Assembly: GCA_015183035.1 (NCBI GenBank)
Contig: JACZZP010000013.1
Coordinates: 1,736,001-1,800,000, forward strand
Direction of reading: 5' to 3'
Source: Meloidogyne chitwoodi
Lineage: Eukaryota; Nematoda; Chromadorea; Rhabditida; Meloidogynidae
Length of the DNA: 64,000 nucleotides
The translations under genes were made by a program, and so were the position numbers. Under the pieces are notes generated by a model that was not told where the DNA came from, made no database searches, and saw only the letters and a program-made list of their open reading frames with translations. Positions 43,630-55,484 of the stretch are shown here, one piece after another. Position 1 is the first letter of the stretch, and the number at the start of each line of letters is the position of its first letter.

Positions 43630-45440
43630 TTAAAAATCATTAAAAATATTTCCACTACAACTACAATTATTTGTAGAGGAACAATTATTTTCGCCTTTAT
43701 TGATTAAATTTGTTTCCATTCCATTTTTATTTGTTTTAGATCCTTCCATTTCCATGTCTAACTTTGCTAACCATTTTGATTTCTAAAACATACAATTTTA
43801 ATGTTTTGTTCAATGTGGACATTTTGTCACTTTTTCTCTACCGCATTTTGTCCAAAATATATTTGTGACATTTTGTCCAAAATATATAAATGACATTTTG
43901 TCCAAAATATATTTTTGACATTTTGTCAAAAATATATTTTTGACATTTTGTCCTTCTTACTAATTTGGCATTTTGTACTAATTCTTCCTATTTAATATCA
44001 AATAGCATAAAATACCCTAGAAATTCCAACATTTGGTTCATCATTATTTAATCCATAAAGAAGTAGACATGCTTTACAATATTTTTGACTTGTAATATAG
44101 CCACATTTTGCACATTTAGATAATATTTGTTCTACAACATTTGAACGTAATTTAAATTGTTCTCCAGAATTAACAATATCCAAAATTGTTTTTGGTCTTA
44201 TTCTTTCTAATTCTTTAATAAATGAACGAGCATTCATTCTATAAGCATTTGGTGAATAAATACATTCAGTACAAAAATAATTTAATTTATTAAAATGGGC
44301 ATACATTACAATATCCTTTTTTAAAAAATTAAAGAAATTAAATTATATTTAAAAAATTATTATTGGATGGTTAGACAAAATCTCTTCAGTTTTCTTAACA
44401 ATTCTGTACTATTTCGTATTAAACAATAAAATAGCCTATTTTTTAACCGAACTATTTTTAAATTATTTTTTCTTTGACTTACTTTTTCAAAAGAATATTT
44501 TAAAGGTTTAACTCTAGGTAAAGATTCTTCATCATCATTATTATTATTATCATTTTTATCAGAATTTCCAAATCTTTTTAATCTTCCAAAATCTCCTCTT
44601 AAAATATTCATTAAAACTGTTTCAGCTCCATCATCAACATTATGTCCTGTTGCTAATTTTAATACTCCAATATTTAAAGCTACTCTATCAAGTGCTTGAC
44701 GACGAAAAACTCCACAAAATGTACAATTATTTTTTTTTCCAATTTTTTTAACAATTTCATCCATTGTCCAACCATATAATTCTTTATAACTTGTTATTTT
44801 TAACGGTAAAGATAATTCATTTTTTGTTAAATGTACTTGTTTTATTGAATCATCTCTATAACCTAAAAAGAGAGAATTAACCTTATAACATCTCATTAGG
44901 GAAAATGGACAAAATGCCAATTCAGAGGAATTCCCCGGAAAATAAAATTTTTTCTCGAGACCTTTGTACTCAAATATACCCTTTTCCCTTATCCTTTCAC
45001 TTAAATATATTAAACTATATTTAAAAAAAATAAAAAAACCTTCAATTCCTTCATCTACACATAAGAGAAAAAGTTCTAGTCCATAAGAATATTTTTGATT
45101 AAGTTTTGCCAATACTTGAGCCAATACTGTAGAATCTTTTCCTCCAGACACTCCAATTCCTATTTTCTCACCAGAATTAAATATTTTTGTTTCCAAAATT
45201 GTTTTGTGGATATCCTAAATTAAAATAAAATATTTGACAAAATGTCCACTGACGAAATGTCATTTTGGCAAAATTGTTCTACCAAAATTAAATATTTTTA
45301 GAAAAATTGACCAAAATTAAAATAAATAAAAAAACCTCTTCAAACCACAGATTAAAACATTCTACACATCTTGGTAGACCGTCTTTTGAAGTTTTTATTT
45401 TTGCTTGATTGTTAGAACATTCTTTACAGTTGATGACCAT
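43630..45440 (-). CDS. CTU1: Cytosolic tRNA 2-thiouridylase CTU1 (NCS6)
   Basis: CTU1 adenylates and thiolates U34 of tRNA-Lys, tRNA-Glu and tRNA-Gln together with CTU2, using URM1 as sulfur donor. An N-terminal zinc pair (INCKECSN ... RCVECF), the PP-loop [25 protein letters not shown] and the active-site [14 protein letters not shown] are in the expected order. A C-terminal zinc cluster [16 protein letters not shown] closes the conserved part. An acidic, asparagine-rich stretch [13 protein letters not shown] interrupts the middle. The final exon adds a serine/asparagine-rich tail ending GNIFNDF. Introns contain a 25 bp minisatellite (43817-43985) and related GACAAAATG fragments. Confidence 0.93.
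43817..43985. repeat. 25 bp minisatellite in last CTU1 intron
   Basis: About seven tandem units of 25 bp, consensus GACATTTTGTCC then AAAATATATTTTT, starting near 43817, 43843, 43867, 43892, 43917, 43942 and 43967. The middle three are almost identical and the outer ones are diverged. GACATTTTGTC is nearly its own inverse, and the same word occurs in the foldback MITE at 4446-4580, hinting at derivation. Confidence 0.85.
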
Positions 45441-45851
45441 TATACTAAAATTTAAATAATAATTTATTTAAAAAACTTTAAAAAAGAGAAGAAAATATAT
45501 ATTTTTAAAAATTAAAAAAATAAATTTAAAAAAAAAAATTGTTTAATTAAATATTTATTTAAACAATAAATTATATAAAATTAAAAAATATAAAATAATT
45601 GGCACACAAGTATATATTATTATTATCATCTTTTCTTTTAGTACATATTTTTACTAAATATAAAAGAATTTTCCCTGTATTTTGCTGAAAAAAAACAAAG
45701 GGGATATACATATTCATTGTTACATATTTTCATAAAATATTCAAATTAATATTCTCGGGTATTTATTTAAGTTAATTAATTTTTTAAATAATTATTAAAA
45801 CTTTCTATAATTTAGAAATTAATTTTAAATCTCTTGAGAGTAATAAAGGTC
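45441..45851. other. Spacer upstream of CTU1
   Basis: AT-rich sequence with no gene seen. It should hold the CTU1 promoter unless CTU1 is transcribed with ETFRF1 from further upstream. Confidence 0.3.
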
Positions 45852-46402
45852 GGTAAATAACCAGTTGGATCCCTACCTGTCCGCAAAGAGAATTCGCTCT
45901 TTTCTTTCCTTCTCTTGTATTTTTGGCGTTAGGAGAAGTGCACGCTTATTTTTCCTTCTCCGATATTATAATATGCCTTTTAGCACTTGGAAAGAAAAGG
46001 ATAAATAATTAATTAATAATAAAGTGAAAATATAATTATTTTAAAAGACCAAAGATTAATAATCAAATAACATAAATTGGGACAACATTCTCAAATATAT
46101 TTCTAAAAGATCAGGTTAACCTTTTATGGAATTATAATGAAGGGATAAAAACCAGTAAAAGGACAAATATTTAGGTAATTCAGTTTTTGTATATATCTCA
46201 TCTGAGGATAATTCTGAATCATAATAACTTTATTATTAATTAATTTTAATTATTTTATTCCTTTCTTTCCAAGTGCTAAAAGGCTATTACAGTGTAGAGG
46301 AAAAATAAGAGTGTACTTCTCCTAACGCCAAAAATGCAAGAGAAGGAAAGAAAAGAGCAAATTCTCTTTGCGGACAGGTAGGGATCCAACTGGTTATTTA
46401 CC
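45852..46402. mobile_element. MULE-type nonautonomous element with 9 bp target duplication
   Basis: A 551 bp element with inverted terminal repeats of about 175 bp (45852-46025 and 46224-46402), beginning GGTAAATAACCAGTTGGATC. It is flanked by perfect 9 bp direct repeats ATAAAGGTC at 45843-45851 and 46403-46411. Long terminal repeats and a 9 bp duplication are the signature of Mutator-like elements. The arms differ by few substitutions and the centre has no ORF. It separates ETFRF1 from CTU1. Confidence 0.9.
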
Positions 46403-46468
46403 ATAAAGGTCCCTTTCCCTCTTTAAAAAAATACAAACCTCTCTATCAATTTTTTTTCATCACAAAAA

Positions 46469-46755
46469 TCAATCATAATATTTATTTTTAATTGCTCTAT
46501 ATTTTCTTAATTGATACAAAGATTCCAATTCTTTAACTACATAATTTCCTCTTTTAATTAAATCTTTAATTTGTTGTTCTTCTTTAATATTTTTATTTCT
46601 GATAAATGCATTTTTTAGTCTTTCATGAAACCAAAGTGATCCTTTTGGATATTCTTTTCCCATAAAATAAAGCTTTAATTTTAATTAATTTAAAAAATAT
46701 TAAAAAAATAAACCGTTCGATAAAGTTGAATTACTTCATTACGTAATTGTGACAT
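46469..46755 (-). CDS. ETFRF1: LYR-motif protein ETFRF1 (LYRM5)
   Basis: This is a small mitochondrial LYR protein; the human relative strips flavin from electron-transfer flavoprotein and so dampens fatty-acid and amino-acid oxidation. Two exons (46755-46714 and 46672-46469) give about 81 residues. The LYR motif is in MSQLRNEVIQLYR, followed by LYFMGKEYPKGS, RLKNAFIRNKN and YVVKELESLYQLRKYRAIK, which match human ETFRF1 closely in order and spacing. It starts 125 bp after the NAD synthetase stop on the same strand, so a two-gene operon is likely. The ATG follows an A-rich AG, a possible spliced-leader acceptor. Confidence 0.92.
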
Positions 46756-46880
46756 TTATTCTTCTTTTTTTAATTCTATTAAAAAATATATATATTTGAT
46801 AATAATTAAATTATTAAAAAAAATATTAAAAAATGTTTAAAAAAACATTATAAAAACAATTTAAAAAATAATATTTTTTC

Positions 46881-49800
46881 CTATTTTTTTAAATTTAATT
46901 CTTTAACAAATTGATTAATTTTATTAAATTGATATGAAAAATCTGGATATAAAAAAGGTCTATGATCATTTCTGTGATCATCATTGCTATAAGTATTTGC
47001 ATGATATGCTGAAATTTAAAAAGAAAATTAATTTTTTATACCCTTAAAATAAAAAATAATTAAAATATTCTTATCTAATTTTATTTTTCATCAGAAAATA
47101 AATTAAAAAAAAAAATCAAAAACCTGGTGTAGCAATAGTTGCCTTATGTCTATTAATTGTATAACGTCTAAAAAATAATTCTACTTTTTGAGCAATCTTT
47201 ATAAAAAAAACCTTTAAATTAAATTAATTAAATTAAATAAAAAACCTGTTTATAATTATATTTTTCATCATTAATATTCCAATAATTTAATAATAATAAA
47301 TTTTTAAACATTCCAACAGGTCCTAAACATTCAGGTTTTCTAAGTTTACCAAATTTAGAAAGTTCATTATATGTTAATCCAATATCTTCTTCATCTGTTT
47401 GAATTATTTGTCCATTTTTTAGAGGTTTTAATTCTGCTGTTGGAATTGAATTGATTATTCTATAATTTAAAAAAATATTTTAATTTTTTAAATTAAATTA
47501 TTCTCTCTAAAATATACCCTTGTAAATGCACAAATTTATATGTAGCATTGACATATTGAAGAAATTTTCTTAAATCATCTTTTGAAATTGCTCCAATTGG
47601 ATTTAAATCTGCAGAAGAACAATCTAAAAAGAAAAAAATTTATAAATAAAAAATAAAATAAAATAAACCATATTTTGTGACATATCCAACTAAACTAAAA
47701 AATAAAAATTTAAAATTTATTCTATTACCCAATTAAATAAAAAAACCTTTCATCAACATTAGAAGCTCCAAGAACAAGTAAATTTCCAGTACCTGCCTAT
47801 GTTAAAATTATTTTTTATTAAATAAAATTAAAAAAAATAATATAATTAAAAATAAAACTCACGTCCTTGTGATATTAAAGCTGTTTGAGCATGTAAATAT
47901 GCTAATATCATTCTTGTTCTAGCTTGTAAATTTTGTAAAGCCATACCTTCACGTTTGTCTGGGGACTTTATAAATTTAAAAATTTATTCTTTAAATAAAA
48001 ATTAAGAAAAAACAAACCTCATATTCTGGAGTAAAATTTAATGTTTGCAAACAACTATCAACAATTGAATCAATATTAATACTAAAAATTTACAAAGAAA
48101 ATTATAAGAAGATGAAAACGCTCAAAGGATTCGAACTTTTTATGGTCTCCCCCACAAAACTAAAAACGCTACCGACTACACCACAAATGCAATAAATCGT
48201 AGATTAAAACTTACTTACGATAAATAAAAAAGGTGAAATTAACCAAAAATTAATTTCAGATCCTTAACCTCCTAAAAGTAGAAAAAATTAAAATTAAATA
48301 ATACATTGAATGATTGGCATTAATATCTTGTGCCAAACCAGCAGCCAAATCTCTTGTCATTTGTGAAGAATTTTTAGAACTCATATAACATGTAAAAAGT
48401 ATTTGTTTACATAATAATGAAGGATCAGAATTTACTTTTTTTCCTTCCAAAAAATATGAAGGATCATTAGAATCTAAAAAAATTATTTTTAAATTTCTCC
48501 TTAATAAAATTAGAAAAAAAACCTGGATACAATCTAATTGATGCACAAATCTTTTCACACATTAATCTAACCATTAATGCAACAGAAGAACTATCCTGAC
48601 CACCAGAAAGAGGAAGAAAAAAGCCATTCTAGAATAAATAAAATATTAAAAATAATAATAAATTAACTTGTTTACTTCTACGCAAATAATGCCATAACCA
48701 TCTAAAATTATATAAAAATTAAATAATAAAAAAAACAAACGCAGGTGGTCCATGACAAAGTTCTTCAATCTCAGTTAAAGGCAAAACTTCAATTGGAAGA
48801 GAAAGAGGATGATCAAAAGTATTTAAATTAAGAAGAACTGCTTTAAAAGGAACAATAGGCATATCATCAGAACGACTTGACTTAATTTTTTATTTTATAA
48901 AATTTGAAATAATCCACAAATTTTATCCACAAAATTTAGAAACGCGGGAATTTTTTAAATAAAAATAAAATAAAAACCTCTTGACATGTACTTGCAATAT
49001 TTCCACGATAAATAGTTGAACGATCCAAATTTAATAAACAATTTTTTGTGCAAGTATCTTCCAAATCAAATTGAGGAATGTGTACATAAAGATCATTGTT
49101 CTGAGCAATTGAAGACATTCCATCAAAATAAACACGTTCTCCATCCATTCCACGATGATTTGAATACATATAAACACCTCCTAACTGAACTTACAAATTA
49201 AATTAATTGTTAGAATATTCCAAGACTTTTTAAAAAAAACCAAGGGGAGTTTCCCTTGTTCTCCTACTCCTTAATTCTGAATTAAAAAATAAATAAATAA
49301 ACCTTTGAAGTAATTCCAAGAACTAATTGTTTAATTCTTTTATATGATTTTCCAAGAACATGATGACTTCCACTAGAATTACAAATAATATCAACACCTT
49401 GTAATGCCAAATCATTACTTGGTGACCGAGCAGTCCACATTTCCTCACACATTTCAAAACCAATTTTAACACCATCATTAGACTCAATAAAACCATTTCC
49501 GAATGGAACAGTTTCCTTTTAATTTATTTAAAATTAATTTAAAAAAGAAAAACCTGTAAAAATCCATAATCAGGATTTAATTTAAAGTCGACAATTTTGT
49601 TTTTGTGTACCCAAGAAACGAACCATCAAAAAATTTAAAAAATAAAAAACTATATAAAAAAATTAAACCTTCCTTCTCTGTAAATATCATCATTTGCCAA
49701 AACTGTTTTTGGATAAATAAAAACAATATGTCCATTTACTAGTGAAACCATACAATTATAAAGTCCTAATCTATACCTTATAGGCATTCCTGTGATAATT

Positions 49801-50209
49801 AATAAATCAGGCATCTTTAAAAATTAAATATTTAAATTTAAATAAATTCCAACTTTTATTGATTCATCAACAATTTCTTTTAAAACTTCCCAAGAGTGAA
49901 TTTCAGTATCAAGTTCATGAAAATGATCAAGACAATTATATCCACAAATTTCTAATTCAGGTCCAAGTCTAATTTTTGAACCTTTTTGGAAAGCATCTTT
50001 ACAAGCTATTTAAATAGATTATTAAACAAAATAAAATAAAAACACAAACTTTTTAATATTCTATCCTTATTACCATTAAAATCAAGTGACCATTGATTGA
50101 CCTTTGATTAATTAAAAGTTTTTATAAATTAATTTTATGTTAAAAAATAAACCGTGCAGACAGCTAAATTTATTATTCGTCCAGTTTTTGTTCTACAAGT
50201 TGAGAGCAT
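46881..50209 (-). CDS. NADSYN1: Glutamine-dependent NAD+ synthetase
   Basis: This enzyme converts deamido-NAD+, ATP and glutamine to NAD+ in the cytosol. The N-terminal nitrilase-type glutaminase has its E-K-C triad: E in [12 protein letters not shown] in [10 protein letters not shown] and C in [10 protein letters not shown]. The C-terminal synthetase has the PP-loop [14 protein letters not shown], followed by [33 protein letters not shown]. The start [18 protein letters not shown] is chosen at 50209. At the intron between IYREGR and FVSWVHKNK the 3' end reads TG rather than AG (49628-49627), the only non-canonical junction I met. An intron holds a tRNA-like relic. The ETFRF1 gene follows at 125 bp. 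Confidence 0.93.
48119..48192 (-). repeat. tRNA-like relic in NADSYN1 intron
   Basis: The minus strand reads TGGTGTAGTCGGTAGCG, a very tRNA-like D-arm, and AAAAGTTCGAATCCTTT, a T-arm with 4 of 5 pairs. The acceptor stem does not pair. It is sense to the host gene. It is the best preserved of the family in the D-arm. Confidence 0.55.
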
Positions 50210-50732
50210 TAAATATAATCTAATAAAAATAAAGCAAATTTTAGGTTAAAATTATTAAATAAAAATATTCAATTTATGTTGTAAAAAAATTTAAAATATA
50301 AAAAATATGTAAAAAATTTAATTTATGAAAAATATGTTAATAAATCAGTAAAATAAATGTTTACAAATAAAAAGAAATAAAAAATATATACAAATGAAAA
50401 TATATATTTTAATTTTTAAATAAGTGAAGAGTAAGTTGAGAGCAACGGGATATAAAAAATAATAAAATAAGAAAAAACAAAATTTTAATTTTTTAGAGCT
50501 TTAGCACCGTGTTGGAGTCCGAATGAAAAATAAACAAATAAATTAAATCAAAAAAATAAATAAATTTTAAATTTATTTATTTTATGAACATTAACTAAGT
50601 TGATGCTAAAAACAAAAGACAAAGTGAAACATTTTAATTTAAAAATAGGAAAAATTTTTAAAGGCAGTAAAAATTAATAAAATTTACAAAAAAAAAATAA
50701 TTTTTTGAGCTTATTTAAATTTATTTAAACCT
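50210..50732. other. Spacer between RUN/PH gene and NADSYN1
   Basis: AT-rich with no ORF. A slightly G/C-richer phrase TTTAGCACCGTGTTGGAGTCC lies near 50501. It should include the NADSYN1 promoter or trans-splice region. Confidence 0.3.
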
Positions 50733-53700
50733 TTACAAATGCCTAGAATCATCAACAGAATCTATTGGCATTATACGCCATAAATTAGTCATTTGAGAAC
50801 ATTCCAAAACTAATTTTTGTTCAAAATCTTTTTTTATTAATAATTCTTCTTCATCTTCTTTTTCTTCTTCAACATCGCCACAAATATTTATTTTTAGTTC
50901 CCATTTTTCACGTAAACATCCAACAATTCGATCAAGTTCAAAACGTTCACGAAATAAAAGCCATTCATCTTCTGACGAATTTTCATCATTTCGGCGTATC
51001 ATTAAGGCCGTATTAAATTCAGTATAAATAGCAAAACTAAAATATTATTTTTTTAAATAAAATATTAGTTCATCATCAACTCCAGAAAAGATATAAACAA
51101 AAAAGGTTCAAAAATTTTTAATATTCTTTTAAAATAAAAAAACAAACATTTCAGCTTTACTACATTCTTCCCGACTTATTGAACAAAGTCCACGCATAAA
51201 TCCATCAACTGCACAATTTACTCCTTCTTGTGCAAAAACTAAATGTGTTGATGTTAAAATTGCCATACAAGCAACAGGTGGTGGATTATCATTCTAAAAA
51301 ATTAAAATTAAAAAAAATTATAAATAAAACAAACCGTTACATACAAAGCCATTGAAAGTGAACTAATCCAACGTTTCATTATTTCTTCGTTTGGACAACC
51401 AATTTGTAAACCATAAAGACCATCACCAGCAATATCTGTTGAAAATGTTATTTGAAAAGCATATTTTTCATCATTTGTTAAATCTATTCGGCAAACTTCC
51501 TCTATTGAATCTCTAAATAAATTTAAAAAAATTTAAATTTAATTTTTAAAGTAAAAATTATTAAATTTTTTGAAAAATAACTTAACACTTATTAAATAAC
51601 AAAACGGAGGAGTCAAATGGACTCGAATCAAATACATCGAAACACAAAAGTTAAAGACACTACCAACTAAACCACAAACCTCCTATAAGTAACCTTTTAT
51701 TTTAGTACTTAAAAAAGTTCCCCTTTATTAATAAAAAAGATGAATCTAATCGTTAGAAAATATAAAAATTAATTTAAAAAACCTCAAATTTAAAGATCTT
51801 TGCGCAAATTTAAAAGACGAATCAGAAAATTGATAAAACATTGAACCTCTAAAAATTAATTTAAATAAATAAATTAATTAAAAAAAAACCTCAAAACTAA
51901 ATAAGATTGTTGCCATTGAGAAATACTTTTACGACTCCAACTTTTTTGATAAATTTCACGAATATACATATAACATTCTAATGATGAAGAAACAACAGTT
52001 TTTCGATTCAAATTTAAATTTTGTTGTTGCCAATAAATTAATGATAAATATAAAATGTCATGTTCTCTCTTGAAAAAAAAAGAAATAATTTAAATAAAAA
52101 TTAATTTATTTAATAAATTATATTCTTTTAAAAAGAAAAAATTTAGTCCTTTTTTTAGCTTAAATTAATATAAAAACACAAATTCAATCTAACCAAAAAA
52201 TAATTTTTTATTCATAAACTTGCTATTATTACATCTTTTTATTTTAATTTTTTTAAATATTTCCCTTAGTTATGATAAAAATTAAAAAGAAAATTATTCA
52301 TAACCAAAGGCCTATTATTTTACTAAATTACTAAAATTTGTTTATTTTGTAAACAAAAATTAATATTCAAAAAAAACACTTAAAAACATTCTAAAATTAA
52401 TTTAAAAAATTAAAAACCTTGTCAAGTTCATTAGATAAAAATCTTTTAATTACAACAGTCAAATGTGAAGAATGTGAAGAAATTAAAACAAGTGGTTTAA
52501 CATTTTCTTCTTCTTTTTGTTGTTGTTTTTCTGAAGAATTTGATGAAGAATCATTTGAATTTGTTGTAATATTAATAGCAGCATCTAAAGCTATTCTATT
52601 TGCCATTGTCCTTTTTAAAGTAAATAAAATTGTTTTTCCAAGTATTTTTGAACAAGTTTCAATAAAAAATGTTTTTAATTGATGACTAGAATTATTTGAA
52701 GAAGAAATTATAAATTTACTATTTTTTGAATGAAAACATAAAATTTGGGCATCTACGCTACTTGTTAAATGATCAATATAATTTAAAGGTAAGGCTATCT
52801 AAAAATAAAAAATATTAAAAAATTCAAGGACATTTTAAAATTTTCAACAAATGGACCAAATGTCACTTTCTTAAAACAAACAAAAAAAATTAAAAAAATA
52901 AATACCAAAATTTTAAATTTAATAGGAGGTTCTCCATTAACAAGTCTATTAAAATTTCTTTCAAAAGCTTCAGATGCCAATTCTTCAATTACTACATTTG
53001 CTGGTGAAATACCAAATTCTGCTTGTTGTTGTTGATTTGTTGTTGTTCCACTAATTACAACATTTTTAATATTTTCAAAACCACCACCACTATTTGATTT
53101 ATCTTTATTATTATTATTTTCATCTTCTAAAGTAGCTAATAAATATACAAATTGATCTGTTATTAGCAAATAACGAAATGTTGATTGTCCAGTAGAATGA
53201 CCAGTAAATATTTGAAAAAGACGTTGAATTCGTTCACCATCTTTTATACACAATTCTAATTGAAGTTGAATAATTTCACCAGAATCTAAGCTAAATTAAA
53301 TATTTTTTATTTAATTAAATTTAAAAAAATATACAAAATTTCTCCTTCCAATAAAGTTTCATTTTCTCCAATTTGACTTAATAATTCATCATTTTCATGT
53401 GTTATAGAAGAATTACAATCATCTATTATTATTTCCCCATTTTTTAATAAATTATTATTTTTATTATTTTCTTGTTGAACTGCCAAAGAATTTAAAAATG
53501 CTAATTCTCTTAATTTTGAATCTTCTCTTTTTTTAAATAAATTTTCTGGTAAAATATTTTTTAATTTTTTTGAATTTTTTTTAAATTTATTTTCTTCTTC
53601 TTTTTCTTCTTCTTCTATCCAACAATTATTTTTATTATTATTACTTGTACAAGGATTACAATAAATTAAATTATTTTCATTTTCTTTTTCAACATTTTCT

Positions 53701-55192
53701 TCTTCTTCATCATCAAAAATAAAATTTGGATTGCTATTATATGAAGCAAAACCTTTTCTTTTATTTCTAAGCATTTGATCCAAAATATAACTCTAAAATT
53801 AATTTAATTATTATTTTTTTAATGTTAAAAAAACAAAAATAAACAAACACAATTTTTGAACAAACTAATTTTCTAAATTCAATTAAAAACCTGTTCTTTA
53901 GCACTCTGAACAGAAGTTTCTCCAGCAGTTAATGCAGTAATATCAACTTCAGGTAAATCATCTACTAAACCTTCCAAATAAGAATTACGAGCAATATCAC
54001 AAAAAGAGCCATCTAAAAATTAATTCAAATATTCTTTTAAAAATTAATAAAATAAACTTGTTGATAATTTAGCAGCACTTTCACGTCTTTTTCTATTTTG
54101 TATTATATTAATTGCTAAATTTCCACCACCAAATGCAAGACTAGCAATTGGTGAATTATTACTTATTGAAGATTGAACAGGAGACATTGTTCCATCTATT
54201 GGAGATGAAATTGATGCTGGCAATGCAATTGGTGTATCTTCAATTCGAAAAACATATGAAGGCTAAAAAGAATTAATTTAAAAAACATATGCAAAGAAGT
54301 TTGAGAAAAAATAATGTAAGCAGAAAGTAGGGAATTTAATATTTATTTTAATTAAAAAAACCTCAATATTAAATTCAAATTCAGCAATATCGTCCAAGAA
54401 AAGGCAAACACGTTTAAGTAAAATTAAGTTACGCAAACAGGAATATCTTTCATAATGAATTCGTTTAAGTGAATCACTACATGAAATAAAGCCAAACATT
54501 TGAAATTGTAAATTACGTCTAAAATTAATTTTTTTTAAATTTAAAGACAGGAGATTGTCTCTATTTCAAGTTGGGCATGGATATTTCATCTATCCATAGT
54601 CGAGACCCAAGTACTTTTGAGCATTCTAGGTTTAATTGGCTTGTGTTTCTTAAAGTCCAGATCCTTGGTCTGATCCCCCAGGCCATTAAATTATAAAATT
54701 TATCGAAGTTCCACTCAAAATAACATAAAAACGTACACAAAAATAATTCCCCAATACTTAAATTTCCAAAAATTTAAAAAATAAAACCTAGTTAATGAAT
54801 CCTTTAGCCAAGCCAATGAAAGTTCTCTTCTATTAGAACAATTCCATCTTTGTTTTAAATCAATTCGTTCCTCCCCTGGAATTAATTCTCGAACAAATGA
54901 CCAATAACATTTATCCATTTTTATTAAACTTTAAAAATAAAAATAATAATAATTAAAAAATAATATTAAAAAAATACCCGTGAGCAAAAAATCTGTCCAA
55001 ACTTTTTACAAGTTCTAAAATTTCAGAATTTTCCATATTTAAAATCAATTTTTGATTCAAAAAAGATTTTTTGTAATTTATAAGTTCATTAATTGAAGAA
55101 ATAATTGCACTTTCAATTTTATTTTGTTGTTCTTTTTTATCATTAGAAGTTGGTATTGAAGGCAGACCTGTTGGGGATATATTATGAAACAT
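50733..55192 (-). CDS. RUN and PH domain protein, PLEKHM2/SKIP-like
   Basis: This large adaptor is probably on endo-lysosomal membranes. An N-terminal RUN domain spans the first exons (NELINYKKSF, SLDRFFAHGL, CYWSFVRELIPGEERID, RELSLAWLKDSLTR). The middle is a long, poorly conserved, N/E-rich region. A C-terminal PH domain is recognisable (SWSRKSISQWQQSYLVLRGS through CPNEEIMKRWISSLS). RUN first and PH last is the order of PLEKHM2/SKIP, which links ARL8 on lysosomes to kinesin-1; PLEKHM1 would add zinc motifs that I do not see. Start ATG is at 55192, stop at 50733. Introns hold a tRNA-like relic (51606-51684) and a G/C-richer unknown patch near 54560-54690. Orthology is tentative. Confidence 0.75.
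51606..51684 (-). repeat. tRNA-like relic in RUN/PH gene intron
   Basis: The minus strand reads TGGTTTAGTTGGTAGTG and later GATTCGAGTCC. This copy has a partial terminal stem (GGAG at the 5' end with CTCC at the 3' end). It is sense to the host gene. Confidence 0.5.
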
Positions 55193-55484
55193 TTTTTGAA
55201 AATAAATTTAAATAAATACTCTGAAAAATAAAAAATAAAATTATTTGTTTTTTAAAACACAAATAAAAGAAAATCTGATTTTTAAAAATAAAACACACAA
55301 ATTAACCGGAAAAATACATTTTACCTTTAATTGTAATTAAAAATACAAAAGTGTTTCTCAGCTTATATTATAAATTCTAACTTTTTCCGGAAAACACAAA
55401 ATAAAAACACAAACAAAACAAAATCTGATTTTCAGAATTTTTTAAAGTAGCAGACTCATTTGTCTTGTCAATAAAATTAAAAAA
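55193..55484. other. Spacer upstream of the RUN/PH gene
   Basis: AT-rich with two short CCGGAAAA words (near 55307 and 55388), a motif that recurs in the OSGIN gene region. No gene was seen. Confidence 0.3.

Noticed and set aside
54560..54690. Possible tRNA or SINE in the RUN/PH gene intron
   Set aside because: The GC-richer patch has GGTCTGATCCCCC but no convincing box A/box B spacing and no cloverleaf.
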